DNA of 64,000 bases from Poronia punctata. Its lineage: Eukaryota > Ascomycota > Sordariomycetes > Xylariales > Xylariaceae. The position numbers were made by a program, and so were the translations under genes. The stretch lies in NCBI GenBank assembly GCA_022579005.1, contig MU401467.1, positions 62,001 through 126,000 on the forward strand, written 5' to 3'. Shown here one piece after another: positions 1 to 9,385 of the stretch. Below the pieces are notes generated by a model. The model saw only the letters and a list, made by a program, of their open reading frames with translations, was not told the DNA's origin and searched no databases. Numbering within the stretch: the stretch's first letter is position 1; every line of letters begins with the position of its first letter.

Positions 1-2
1 TC

Positions 3-255
3 CAGCGCCCGTAAGTGAGTACCATTCCATCTTTTGTCCACATCCCTTCCCTTGGGTTTACTTCAACAAGAGAAGAGCCTTCTGTGTGAGTAGTCTCATC
101 CTAAGACTACCGGCGGGGACCTGGCCATTCTTGTCATACTCTTAAGTTGACAGCGCACGTCGTGACTCGTGAGTCCCATTCCACATGTGTCCGTGTCCAC
201 ATCCCTTAGTTTACTTCAACAAGAGAAGAAGAGCCTTCAGCCTCGGTCTCATCCT
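3..255. repeat. Imperfect direct repeat, two copies
   Basis: About 100 bases at 3-103 recur, diverged, at about 151-255. Shared blocks include CAGCGC, a GTGAGT followed by CCATTCCA, TCCACATCCCTT, a block reading TTTACTTCAACAAGAGAAG, AGAGCCTTC and GTCTCATCCT. Small insertions separate the copies. No function is apparent. Confidence 0.7.
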
Positions 256-1261
256 CGCACTCAACACGCCACAACGCCATCTACCCTAGGATGAGGGAAT
301 GCCACCACCCCTTTGGCCACTGCGGAGGCAGGCAGGATGGTGGTGGTGGTGGCGAAGCCAGCGGTAGGGGCAAGGGCAAGGACAGCAAGGGGGCCAAATC
401 TAGGGGAGCCAGCAGATCGAGAGTAGAGGGGGAGGTGCGTTTTGGCGGGATTTCGGTTTGACAACATTGTAAGGTTGAATACGATGTTGGATGGATGATG
501 TTTTGGGCATTATTGATGACTAACTGGCTGGTTGTCGAGTAGTCAAGTCGGGAAGTAATTGATAATGTAACTGCTTTACTGCGAGCAACACCAGAGGCGC
601 GTAGGGGATGAAGATGAAGATGAGCGCCCTCTTGGCTTTCTGGTGCAACTTGGCAGGACCGGGTTAGGCCCTGTTACAAAGGAGTCAGTAAACACGTCTT
701 GGCTTGGCTGAGTAAAGTAGGTAGGTGACATAAAAGGATGTGATGATACTCACTGTGTCTGCTTATGTGCCCTGGCCCTTTGCACTGTTGGCTACAGCAA
801 CAGTTCTTTTCAGTGTTGTCCGCTCGGCTCGTTTGGCTGAGGACACCCAGAGATCACCATGAACCTATCGGGGGCCGTGGTGAAGAAGGCACCGGCTGTT
901 GGCTTGGCCGTGGGACGCTTCCTGAGCTGGTTTCTAGCCCAGGCCGACCAGGCCGCAACATGAGGCGAGAAGGGTAGAGGCCGCCGAAGTAGAGGCGAAG
1001 ATGGGTGCGAGGAAAATAGCGTTGAGGTCACTATCTACAGTGGTTGTTGCTGCAGAACCTCCTTTCTTCGCCGGCTTGTCTTGTGACCTCTGCGTTTTGT
1101 GGTCTCTGATCCCCATCCCTCAAAGCATGAGGAGGGGGAAACCAAGCCAACCACATGTGCTTCTGAGGGTTGCTCAGACAGTAAATCTCGGGTTTGTCCT
1201 GTTTTGACCAGGACAAGGTAGAGAAAAGAAAAGGAGAGAGAAGGGATAAACCATGAGTGAG

Positions 1262-1465
1262 GCGTACCCCATGGCTTGTCTCGAAATACCCTGTATGCTG
1301 TGTGTATACAGGAGAAGGGAAGAATAGAGATGGGGGAGTATATGCACTGAGGAATAAGTGCGGCATCCCCCATGGCTTGTCTCGAAAGGCCCTGTATGCT
1401 GTGTGCATACGGGAGAAGGGAAGAATAGAGAGGGGGGAGTAGATGTACCGAGGGATAAGTGCGGT
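1262..1465. repeat. 101-bp tandem duplication
   Basis: Two head-to-tail copies with period about 101 bp: the block beginning CATGGCTTGTCTCG occurs at 1270 and again at 1371. Each copy continues through a CCCTGTATGCTGTGTG block, GAGAAGGGAAGAATAGAGA and ATAAGTGCG. The copies are roughly 85-90% identical by eye. Both strands stay open through it, which explains the overlapping long frames here. Confidence 0.85.
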
Positions 1466-3091
1466 ACAACAGAGAAGAGACAGAAAATTGCACATGATAA
1501 AAAGGAAGAAGAGGAAAGGAAAGAGTCGGCGAAGATGAGGGAGGGGAGGGGCCTACTTATAGACAAATCAACAAACACTAACAGAGCTGTGAATGGGGCC
1601 GTTAAACACACCGCCCACCACAATGGGCATTGAAGGAGGGGTTTTTTCCGTCTTCTAGAATGGAGCGTTGCCCATTGTCACCCAAATCGCCATTCAGGCC
1701 TAGGACTAGACTACTTGTCTATCAATACGGTTCGTTCTCATTGGACACACATGCAAGGCGGTCAGTCGGCGTATTCACAATTTGACCGGCAGAATTTCTA
1801 TTGCCATTGAAGACCAGTAGTAATATACGTACCTACATTATGTCTACATCTAGGAGAAGTGACAGTACCAGTGGACAGCACCCAAGTACCCCTTGTCCCC
1901 TTTCTGTGAATGGGGGGTTCTAGCCTATGTAGGTACTAGGTATTACTGAATTTACTCTTTTGACCCTTCTCTGCTTAGATCGCAACACTTGTGCAATGTC
2001 TGTCTAGACATATACTATCTACATTGAAAACCACATGGTTTAAGCATGCCTTTGTATATACAAGTTGTTAAGATATTCATCCTATATTATGTCATGTTAT
2101 AGCTATCACAAACACCTCGTAGAGAGGCAAAACACTTTTTACAACAAGGGAACCATGTCAACCTAAAGGAACCTGCCAGTTGTCTGGCAGGTAAGTACTG
2201 GCATTGAGCATAAGACCAAGGTACATTCAGCTTGACTATATCGCTTGTATCCCTCTAGCTACCTGCTTAGCGTAAAAAAACAACTACATGTATGTTAATA
2301 GGATAATATATGTCAAGTACTTACTCTTTTCTATTGGAGAACTGTTACACAGCTCTTGAGAAGATGTTAAACTTACTTTGTAGGAGATAGAAAATACTAC
2401 CTCCAGAATGCTTTGACACGTTCAAGTCATCTGTCTGGTGCTTGTGATGCTTCCTCAGTCCATCTTGACAGTTCTCAACATCACTACCGGCAGGGCTACC
2501 ATACAGAGTCATTGTCCCTTGAGTTATGCTGTTGACTATTGTCATGCTCAGTTCTGTGATCTATGCCTAGACACACAAACATCTGGTAATACCTAGCAGC
2601 CATCATGTCTATTCTGCCCCTGAACATTTTCTAGTCATACTATTGTCCTTCAGAGAGGGTTTGATATGCGTAACTTGCAAGACCTTATATATACAGTCAT
2701 CTACTTCAGCACAAGAGTCAAAAGGGGGTCGCCAACATGGCAGTACCACTTCCATAGACGTCTAAGCATAGTGAATAGACAAAAATCCTATTAAACTCAG
2801 TCAGTGACTCGGTCATAACCTACCAGTCAGTACAGTCGACATTGTCCATAACAACATTCATATAGGTATATCCAAGATGATGATCTATAGAAGAGAGTAA
2901 TATCATCACCCCATTAGTAACATCTACCTTGTTTACTCACCATAGGCAAAGTACCTACCTACCTACCCTACCTTGATACACTGCTGTTGTATGTACACAA
3001 TAGGGATACATGTAGGTAGAGAATAGACACAACGCACCTACATTCACATTAATCTACATACATCCTATCCATCTGTACGTGAATTCAAGTG

Positions 3092-3098
3092 TATATAA
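3092..3098 (+). promoter_or_regulatory. TATA-like element upstream of Gln-rich gene
   Basis: TATATAA lies about 185 bp before the ATG at 3281 and is followed by a C/A-rich leader typical of expressed filamentous-fungal genes. Confidence 0.4.
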
Positions 3099-3280
3099 CC
3101 ATGCCCTTAGTCGCCGTGCCCTTCACTACAACCTCACTTTTTTTGACCAGGCCACTCAACCTCACCACAACCGCAACCACCCTTCACACCAAGCAACCTG
3201 AACAGAAATAAACACAACATCCTCACATACCAAGAAAGAACCAATTAATCACAACCCATTTTCCTATCCAAAAAATCAAA

Positions 3281-3739
3281 ATGTCCGGCCCTGAATTCTA
3301 CGAGCCCTTCGACGGCGTAACCCCTTCCGGCTTCGTCATGTGTCGCCCCAAGGCCATCGAACCTCGCACCCAGACGACTTTCGAATACATGAACGGCTTC
3401 AACGCTCCCCGGCCTCAGCACCACCCCGCGGGGGATCTGCCCCGGATGCAGTTCCCGGGGAGCACATCCGTGCCGTTTAATATCAATCTCGTCCACTTGG
3501 ATCGACAGCAACAGGTGCGGCAGCAACAGCAGCTGTGGTGGCAGCAGCAGCAAGAATATGAACAGCTGCAAAGACAATACCAGCAGCAGCAGCAGCAACA
3601 AGAACAGTACCAACGACAGCAGCAAATCCAGCAAATCCAGCAAATCCAGCAACAACAACGACAACTACAGCAACAGAAGCAGCAGTTGCAGTTGCAGCAG
3701 TTGCAGCAGCAACAACAGCAACAACAGCCAAGACGATAG
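3281..3739 (+). CDS. Small glutamine-rich protein, function unknown
   Basis: Single-exon frame of 152 aa. The ATG sits in a good fungal context (CAAAATG) after a C/A-rich leader and a TATA-like box. Residues 1-65 are an ordinary mixed segment with aromatic and Pro residues. From about residue 70 the protein is dominated by Gln (CAG and CAA codons mixed), with interspersed Leu, Tyr and Ile-Gln repeats, ending PRR. Mixed CAG/CAA use suggests selection on the protein and not only repeat slippage. The composition resembles prion-like or transcriptional-activation tracts, but no domain is recognisable and I assign no function. Overlapping open frames in the repeat are by-products of the trinucleotide pattern. 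Confidence 0.6.
   Translation: MSGPEFYEPFDGVTPSGFVMCRPKAIEPRTQTTFEYMNGFNAPRPQHHPAGDLPRMQFPGSTSVPFNINLVHLDRQQQVRQQQQLWWQQQQEYEQLQRQYQQQQQQQEQYQRQQQIQQIQQIQQQQRQLQQQKQQLQLQQLQQQQQQQQPRR
3530..3735 (+). repeat. CAG/CAA trinucleotide tract
   Basis: Imperfect CAG/CAA repeat encoding the Gln-rich C-terminus. Interruptions such as GTTGCAG and AAATCCAG blocks show it is not a pure microsatellite. Confidence 0.9.
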
Positions 3740-4364
3740 ATAGAGAAAATAAGGCTCTTCTGCCTTTTTCAACAAGGGGTGAGTTATACCAACCTAACCC
3801 CAACTCCTTACTTACATCTTACTAAACTAACATGAAGTGTCGGATAATTAGTTGCCGCTACTTTATACGTCCGCCCTCACTAAAGAAAGTAATGAAAAGA
3901 AGAGACGTTGTCTACTATGATCACATCGATGCGTGGAGTTTAAGGGAAAGGAAAGGAAAAGCTTTATGTTTGCTAGTTCTATGAGAATCAGTGAGAGAGA
4001 AAAAGGAAGGGAGTAGTAGTCTCTGGGCTTGGGTTCTTGCTTTGTCGTCCGCGTGGTAATAATAATAACAGTTGACCACCACCACCAGCACCACTGCAAA
4101 TCTGTCTTGTCTTTTGTGATGTTAAACATTGAAATCCGTCTTTAACTAGGGATCCCAGGTTCAGGGATTGTGAAGATGTGCTTCCTTTCTGTGCAACTGT
4201 ATTAGTGATCAGCTCCCAAGATTGCACCTGACATAACAATTTTAATAATACCAAGATCCACGGCAAAAGACCTAGAGGATCCCACTGTGAAAAGTAAATA
4301 CTTTTATATATACTGCTTACATTATAGTCATTGTCTGCCTAGTAGATCTAGAAAATGTATACCA
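3740..4364. other. Intergenic, convergent 3' regions
   Basis: Lies between the Gln-rich gene (+) and the 7TM gene (-), so it should hold both 3' UTRs. I see no further gene. Confidence 0.6.
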
Positions 4365-5562
4365 CTAATCAGTGCCAGACGCCTCTGAAACATCCTTAGA
4401 CTCTGATGATCTCCTTGTTGACGCCACACCCCCCTTAAAAAGCACCGGTTCCGGGGTAGCAAGTCCAGACTCGACATCCTTCTCAGGGACAACTGTTGAC
4501 CTAGGGTTACCTCTTCGAATAGTAGAAGACCACCACTGACTACTACCTCTACTACCGCGGAGCGGCCTGTTCCAGACAGGTATCGGAATGGGACTGGACC
4601 GGCTCTGGATCTTGCGGGTTAGCGGACCAGCAGTAGCCGTGGCGCAACAGCACAATATGGCGAGGAGCGGGCCCAAGAGCGAGAGAAACCCAATATAGCC
4701 ACGATCATATGAGAAATCCCGACTATTGACACGGTTCAAAGCCGCGATACGGAGGCCGGTAATGATGAAGACTCTTTTTGGTTTTCAGTTAGCAAAAGAA
4801 AAACCACAGAAAGAGCAGAGGAAACTCTCACATTGATCCCAAGGAGAACAGGACTATAATGGGAAGCTTCCTCCTCGAAGGTAATTTGAGCTTCAGCAAT
4901 GGCGGCAATGGCGCAACAGTGATGGCCAAATCAAGAAGGGCGGCAAGAACCTCCAGACTGAGATACGCCACGACTTCATTACCGCATCTGCCGCCAGGTA
5001 TGTCTAGGTCCCAGCCGGCATTGATGGGGCGACATATAACTAGCGGGATGATGACCACAGCGATGCCGTACGCAGCAGAGACGACTAGGAGTGTTGTTGT
5101 TGCCGGTCTCATCCCCCTACCTGGGCCAAATACTTTACGGATAAAGAGGATGGCGCCCACGCGGAGGATCGAGTTGACGAGGCCCCATAGGATTTCGTTG
5201 ACTAGGAGAGACTTTCAATTCGTTTAAGGGGTATCAGTAAAATGCATCCCTCACTTTCTCTTCTCGCCCTATAAGGATTGATGGGTTCAAGCAGGCTTGG
5301 TACTTACCTTGGCTACGAGCTCAAAGTGCGAGCGTGGCTGTTCCGGTTGATGTCTGCCCTGACCTTCCGCCACGACGGCCCAGGTCGTGACGACCATGAG
5401 AACAAGCGAGAGAAGAATAGATACATAAAGCATGAAATCATCTACTCGATGGCTGCCTGGTTTAACGCAAATGAATACGGCCACTGAAGCTAGCGCCAGT
5501 GCTGTTAGGATCCAGCCAACGATGAGGGTCAGCCATCCCACCGTTGTGGTATCGAAAGCCAT
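4365..5562 (-). CDS. Rhodopsin-like 7TM integral membrane protein (fungal SAT4/PTH11-type family)
   Basis: Three exons (5562-5308, 5211-4832, 4773-4365) give 347 aa. Introns are GTAAGT...AAAG and GTGAGA...AAAAAG, the second with a CTAAC branch point. Joining restores the family pattern: an N-terminal helix (residues about 9-32), a second helix after a HRVDDFMLY-like stretch, then a conserved NEILWGLVNSILRVGAIL-like helix, a helix before CRPINAGWD (the usual C-R-P-W region), and further helices up to about residue 255. The C-terminal tail is Ser/Arg/Pro-rich and presumably cytosolic. Length matches the fungal rhodopsin-domain family, whose members are plasma-membrane proteins of mostly unknown ligand; some relatives of the PTH11 class act in host or surface sensing. 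Specific function cannot be assigned. A TATATA-like box lies about 80 bp upstream. Confidence 0.85.
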
Positions 5563-6389
5563 GGCCGTTGCCCTTGTCGTGTCAGTGAGTTAGTTTTGGT
5601 GTTGTCGCTAGAGTGAGATGCTGACTTGTCTCCTAGTTAGGGGTATATAGTAGAAGAGGTATAATTTTCTTGAAATTGAATCATATTAGTCCACGTCTTG
5701 GTCCTTACTAGGGAAGTAGTGCGGCGAGAATGGGCTTCGTGTATCAGCTGGGGACTCTTCAGACCAAGTATAACTGTCGCAGGTATGTATATATTTCGCT
5801 AATAGTGGGAGCAGGCTACAAGGTTAAACTTCTATCAGGCGAGAATCGCTGCCAATTTCATTCTTCCTCATCCAATTCGCCTTTCACTTGTTTGGGACGT
5901 AGTTGCTTTAGAGCTGGGAGTGAGGCTTTGTCCCATCACCCTGCATTAACAATGCCTACCATTACATGCAACCTACATGTTAGGGAAAGCAGGACTAGTC
6001 ATGCCACTGCACTCTTAACCATTAACAAACGGACAACATATACCGAATTATGGGTGCACCTGCAGGCAGTTTGCAATTTGCACAGCCCTAGGAATACTAC
6101 CCCACCAAGCTGGATTTGGGAGACGAGGGGACATTAGGCAAATTACCTAATTCGTTCTGCGACTGCCCAATCCACTGGTCTGCCCGTCTTGCTGCGCGCA
6201 CCACTCAGCCTCAATACTCGTAAGGTGTTCTTGCCGCTTCAGCCAATGCCGGACATGTTCTGCAAACGCAGGTCTTGTCTCCTTTCTACAAACATGTATA
6301 GTGTTTTACGTACACAGGGAGTAAAACCCATTGCTACCACTATGCTCTCCTGACTTCTACGAGGTTTGTTACATGTACTCTGACATCTT
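5563..6389. other. Intergenic between 7TM and AT-hook genes
   Basis: Contains the 7TM promoter (TATATA-like box at about 5644-5649, reverse strand) and the 3' flank of the AT-hook gene. A 135-codon open frame at 5730-6137 shows no domain or coding character. Confidence 0.55.
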
Positions 6390-8541
6390 TTACTTTTTGA
6401 TAGTTTTGAGCAATGGCGCGATGCGAGTACGCTTGCTGAGACCGACCCGATAGCCGAGCTTTGAAGGTGTGCCGGCAGGTTTGGTGCCTCCTTTCACCTG
6501 GCTCTTCAGCGTCAGTTTTCCCTCTTTGCCTTCTAGTGCCGTCTTTGCAGGAGTCTCGAGTTTTGATGGTGAACTGGAGTTGCTGTCCACTTCGGTAAGA
6601 GGCGGTCTATCGCATTTCAGTGCTGCATCCTCATCCTCTACGCTGGCCTTCCTATTCTTGCGGCTTGTCCTTTGTTCAACATCTTCACATTGTTTTGGGG
6701 CCGGGCTAGATCCACCTTGGCCGTTGGCAAGGGGGACCAGAGCTGTATTCGGCTGTTCTTCTTCTTCCTTCTCTACCGGCACATCCTCTGGCGCTTTCTC
6801 CGCCAACTTAGGCGGGTCTAGCTTTCTCGGCCGCCCCCGTTTCCTCTTGGCTTTTTCTATCGGGGGTGCTGCACTCGTAGTATCTTCCAGAGGAACGGGT
6901 TCGGTGGCTTGAGGTGAATCGTGGTCTTCTCTTGCCTCTTCTGGAGCGAACTCGGTAACGGGCTGTTTCCTCTTGCGCCCGCGCTTCTTCGGAATAACAA
7001 CTTCTTGCTCGAGCTCGGGCTCGGGCTCGTATAGGCCAGGTGGATCTGGCTCCGCATTGCTGATAGGTACCTGCGTCGGAGGCAATGGATCCTCTCTTGA
7101 ATGCGCCTCTAATGATGGTATTAGGTCGTCCGCATCCGATAGACCACCTGCAGTTGCTGTCGACCTTCGTTTAGCGGGCCTTGACATGTGAACTTCTTTG
7201 CTGCGAATTTCAGCATCCCCTGAAGCAGGGGCTGGGCTTTGACCCAACTCATCGTCATCGTATATTTGAGCAAGCTTCCTCTTTTCTGTCTTGGTCGCGG
7301 CCTGAGGCGGGGGCATTGTTGGGGGTATGGAACTCTGGTTTAGTTCGGGAGGACCCGTATCCCCTCCTATTTCAGCCCTTTGGACTAAACTCTGTTCATT
7401 TGGAATATCATCGTTAGATATGATTTGATCTGGCGATGACGGTATCTGAGGATACGGTTAGTCACCCAATAAAATAGAGAGGAAAGAATGTGCCTACGTT
7501 CATAAACCCGCTCCGGTGCGGACTATCGGGCTGTGTGTTAATCTGGATGCTTTCGTCCCCGGGGAGCTGTGGAATCGACGAATATCCGCTTGGCGTTGAG
7601 TAAGCGACGGTCGTCACCCCACTCGATTTCGGGTTGGGTAAAGCCCCCTGGAATCCGCTATAGCCATTCAACGTCGTATTCACTCTCTGATACTCGAGCT
7701 TTTGCATAGTCGTGAGGTTGCTCGGAGCTACGTAGAACTGCGTTGCTGTATTGGGAAGGACTGGGGTATGGTGTTGTGGTGTCTTTCCCGCCTCCCGTGT
7801 TGGTGGAGGAGGTAGCTCTGCACCTAGAATGTCTTCATACAAAAGACAGTTAACAACAACTTCCCTCTCCTCCTCGAGATGTCTGTCATCAGTAGTATCC
7901 TCACCTGCAAACATCCTGACAGCGGGCGGACTAGAATCCGGCTTAGACCCTCTCCTTTCCGTACCCGTCTTGATTCTCGAGCTCTCTCTTATGGCCACAT
8001 CCTCGACACTACTCGACACATCCCATACCTGTGCCGCACTCGTAGTGATCTCAGAAGAAGCGCCATCGCTTAAACGCTGAGGCTTGTTCAAAGCCGTAGG
8101 AGAAGTAATCTCAGTACATGACGATGTGTCGTCCTTCTTCTTCTTGTTCTTCTTCCACTTGGCCAGAAGCGAAGAAACGTAGCCACTACCACTACTACCA
8201 CCACCACCACCACCACCACCACCACCACCACCACCACCACCACCACCACCACCACCACCACCACTCGCCCTCTGACTCTGACGCACGATATTCTCAACCA
8301 GGTCCGACTGCGCAGCCAAACCTTGTTGATCGCGGCATAGATTCGAGAAAAATGATGGATCCGTCGTCACATCTGACGATCTTTGACCATGATGATGCGG
8401 ACTAAGCGGTTCGGGCTCTGGTGTTGTCGGTGCCCCGATAATATCCACAACATCTTCCTCTTCCTCTTCCTCTTCCGATCCCGATTCCGATTCCAAATCC
8501 TCGTCTTCTGAATCCGCTACTACTTTTCTTTGTCGAGCCAT
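6390..8541 (-). CDS. AT-hook nuclear protein with acidic N-terminus and basic C-terminal RVGLSKR motif
   Basis: Two exons (8541-7498, 7445-6390) joined by a 52-nt intron with a TGACTAAC branch point give 699 aa in frame. Residues 1-35 are very acidic (Glu/Asp/Ser). A poly-Gly tract lies at about 92-118, coded by a GGT repeat. Two AT-hook-like cores, KKRGRKRK (about 502-508) and KRKRGRPRK (about 549-556), predict minor-groove DNA binding. The protein is otherwise low-complexity and charged. The last 22 residues contain YRVGLSKRTRIAPLL, a sharply defined motif recalling the C-terminal RAD51-binding motif of vertebrate RAD51AP1. A chromatin or recombination-associated role is inference; no catalytic domain is visible. 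A GGTATATACC box lies about 45 bp before the ATG. The gene is on the same strand as the bromodomain gene next to it. Confidence 0.8.
8184..8264. repeat. CCA/GGT trinucleotide repeat
   Basis: Nearly pure CAC/ACC repeat encoding the poly-Gly tract of the AT-hook protein on the minus strand. It also produces spurious poly-His and poly-Val frames. Confidence 0.95.
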
Positions 8542-9385
8542 TTTGGAAGAGGAAACGTGAAATTTTTACTCAGACCTTTGGAGGGTATATACCGGGAGTA
8601 AGTAGGTAGGTAGGTACATGTATGTATGTAAGGTACCTTGGGTTAAGTGTTGTCGTTATGAGGCGCGTACGCGACGCGCGTCTCCACACTTGTAAATTGT
8701 ACAAAGTACCAAAACAGCAGAGTGGTCCACGAAACAAAAACGGAATGTACAACAATTCCAAGACCTAAGATGACGGAGAGATATAGTTTAAAGCAAGTAG
8801 GTATTGGCTAATGAATTGATAATAAGAGCTTTGCTGAAGGAAGAATACACATGGATGTTCTTGTTACGGAGATTTTGAACGGTATGTACCTAATCTGATT
8901 CACAGGTATATATGTACATATGCTATGCGTATTCATCTATGGGGGGTTAATGCGATAGAGCCCTATTTGCACTTTTTGTATTACATGCCATGTAATTTAT
9001 GAGGCTGTGACAACTACAACATTCAGCCTCATATGGTTCACATATACTTGTAATAGATATATGCCTCAATGTTCTCAATGTAAGGTCTTAAAGTTCGGTG
9101 CAAAGTACGAGTGATGAGGTCGACGCTGGATATTAGGTACTGAACATTTAAGATAAGTCAAGTATTTCAGAGCATTCTAGAAGAAGTCTGGGGCCTGAAT
9201 AGCCTCTCCAGGTTTCATATTCATATTTCGGGGTATTAAACAATATACACAGTCGCAGTTGACCTTCTCCCATAAAAGACTCTTTTGCCGTGAGGCCAGA
9301 GTGGGAATGAGTACCAACACCTTTATCATGTCGCCGAAAGACACCTTAGTTAAAACACAAAACGCCACTAGAACTTCCGGGGTCT
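8542..9385. other. Intergenic between AT-hook and bromodomain genes
   Basis: Holds the AT-hook promoter, including a GTAGGTAGGTAGGTACATG stretch near 8600-8620, and the 3' flank of the bromodomain gene. No gene is visible. Confidence 0.6.

Larger units (their letters stand above)
1..3280. other. Gene-poor left edge
   Basis: No gene is supported here. Open frames around 1031-1633 run through a tandem duplication on both strands and are Ser/Leu/Tyr-rich without recognisable domains. From about 1700 to 3000 the sequence is A+T-richer with many stops and scattered TACCTA/TAGGTA words, for example a run near 2957-2970. The first bases contain a GTAAGT that could be the donor of a gene lying to the left, but no coding frame can be judged. 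A short frame at 280-462 (+) encodes a Gly/Arg-rich 57-residue peptide with no recognisable homology. Confidence 0.6.

Noticed and set aside
1262..1465. CRISPR-like repeat array
   Set aside because: Only two adjacent long copies without spacers, in a eukaryotic genome.
1031..1633. Overlapping frames of 149-154 codons on the minus strand and 91 on the plus strand
   Set aside because: They arise from the 101-bp tandem duplication; no domain, no splice structure, Ser/Leu/Tyr-rich composition.
8088..8405. Poly-Val and poly-His open frames (both strands)
   Set aside because: They are alternative readings of the CCA/GGT repeat inside the AT-hook gene.
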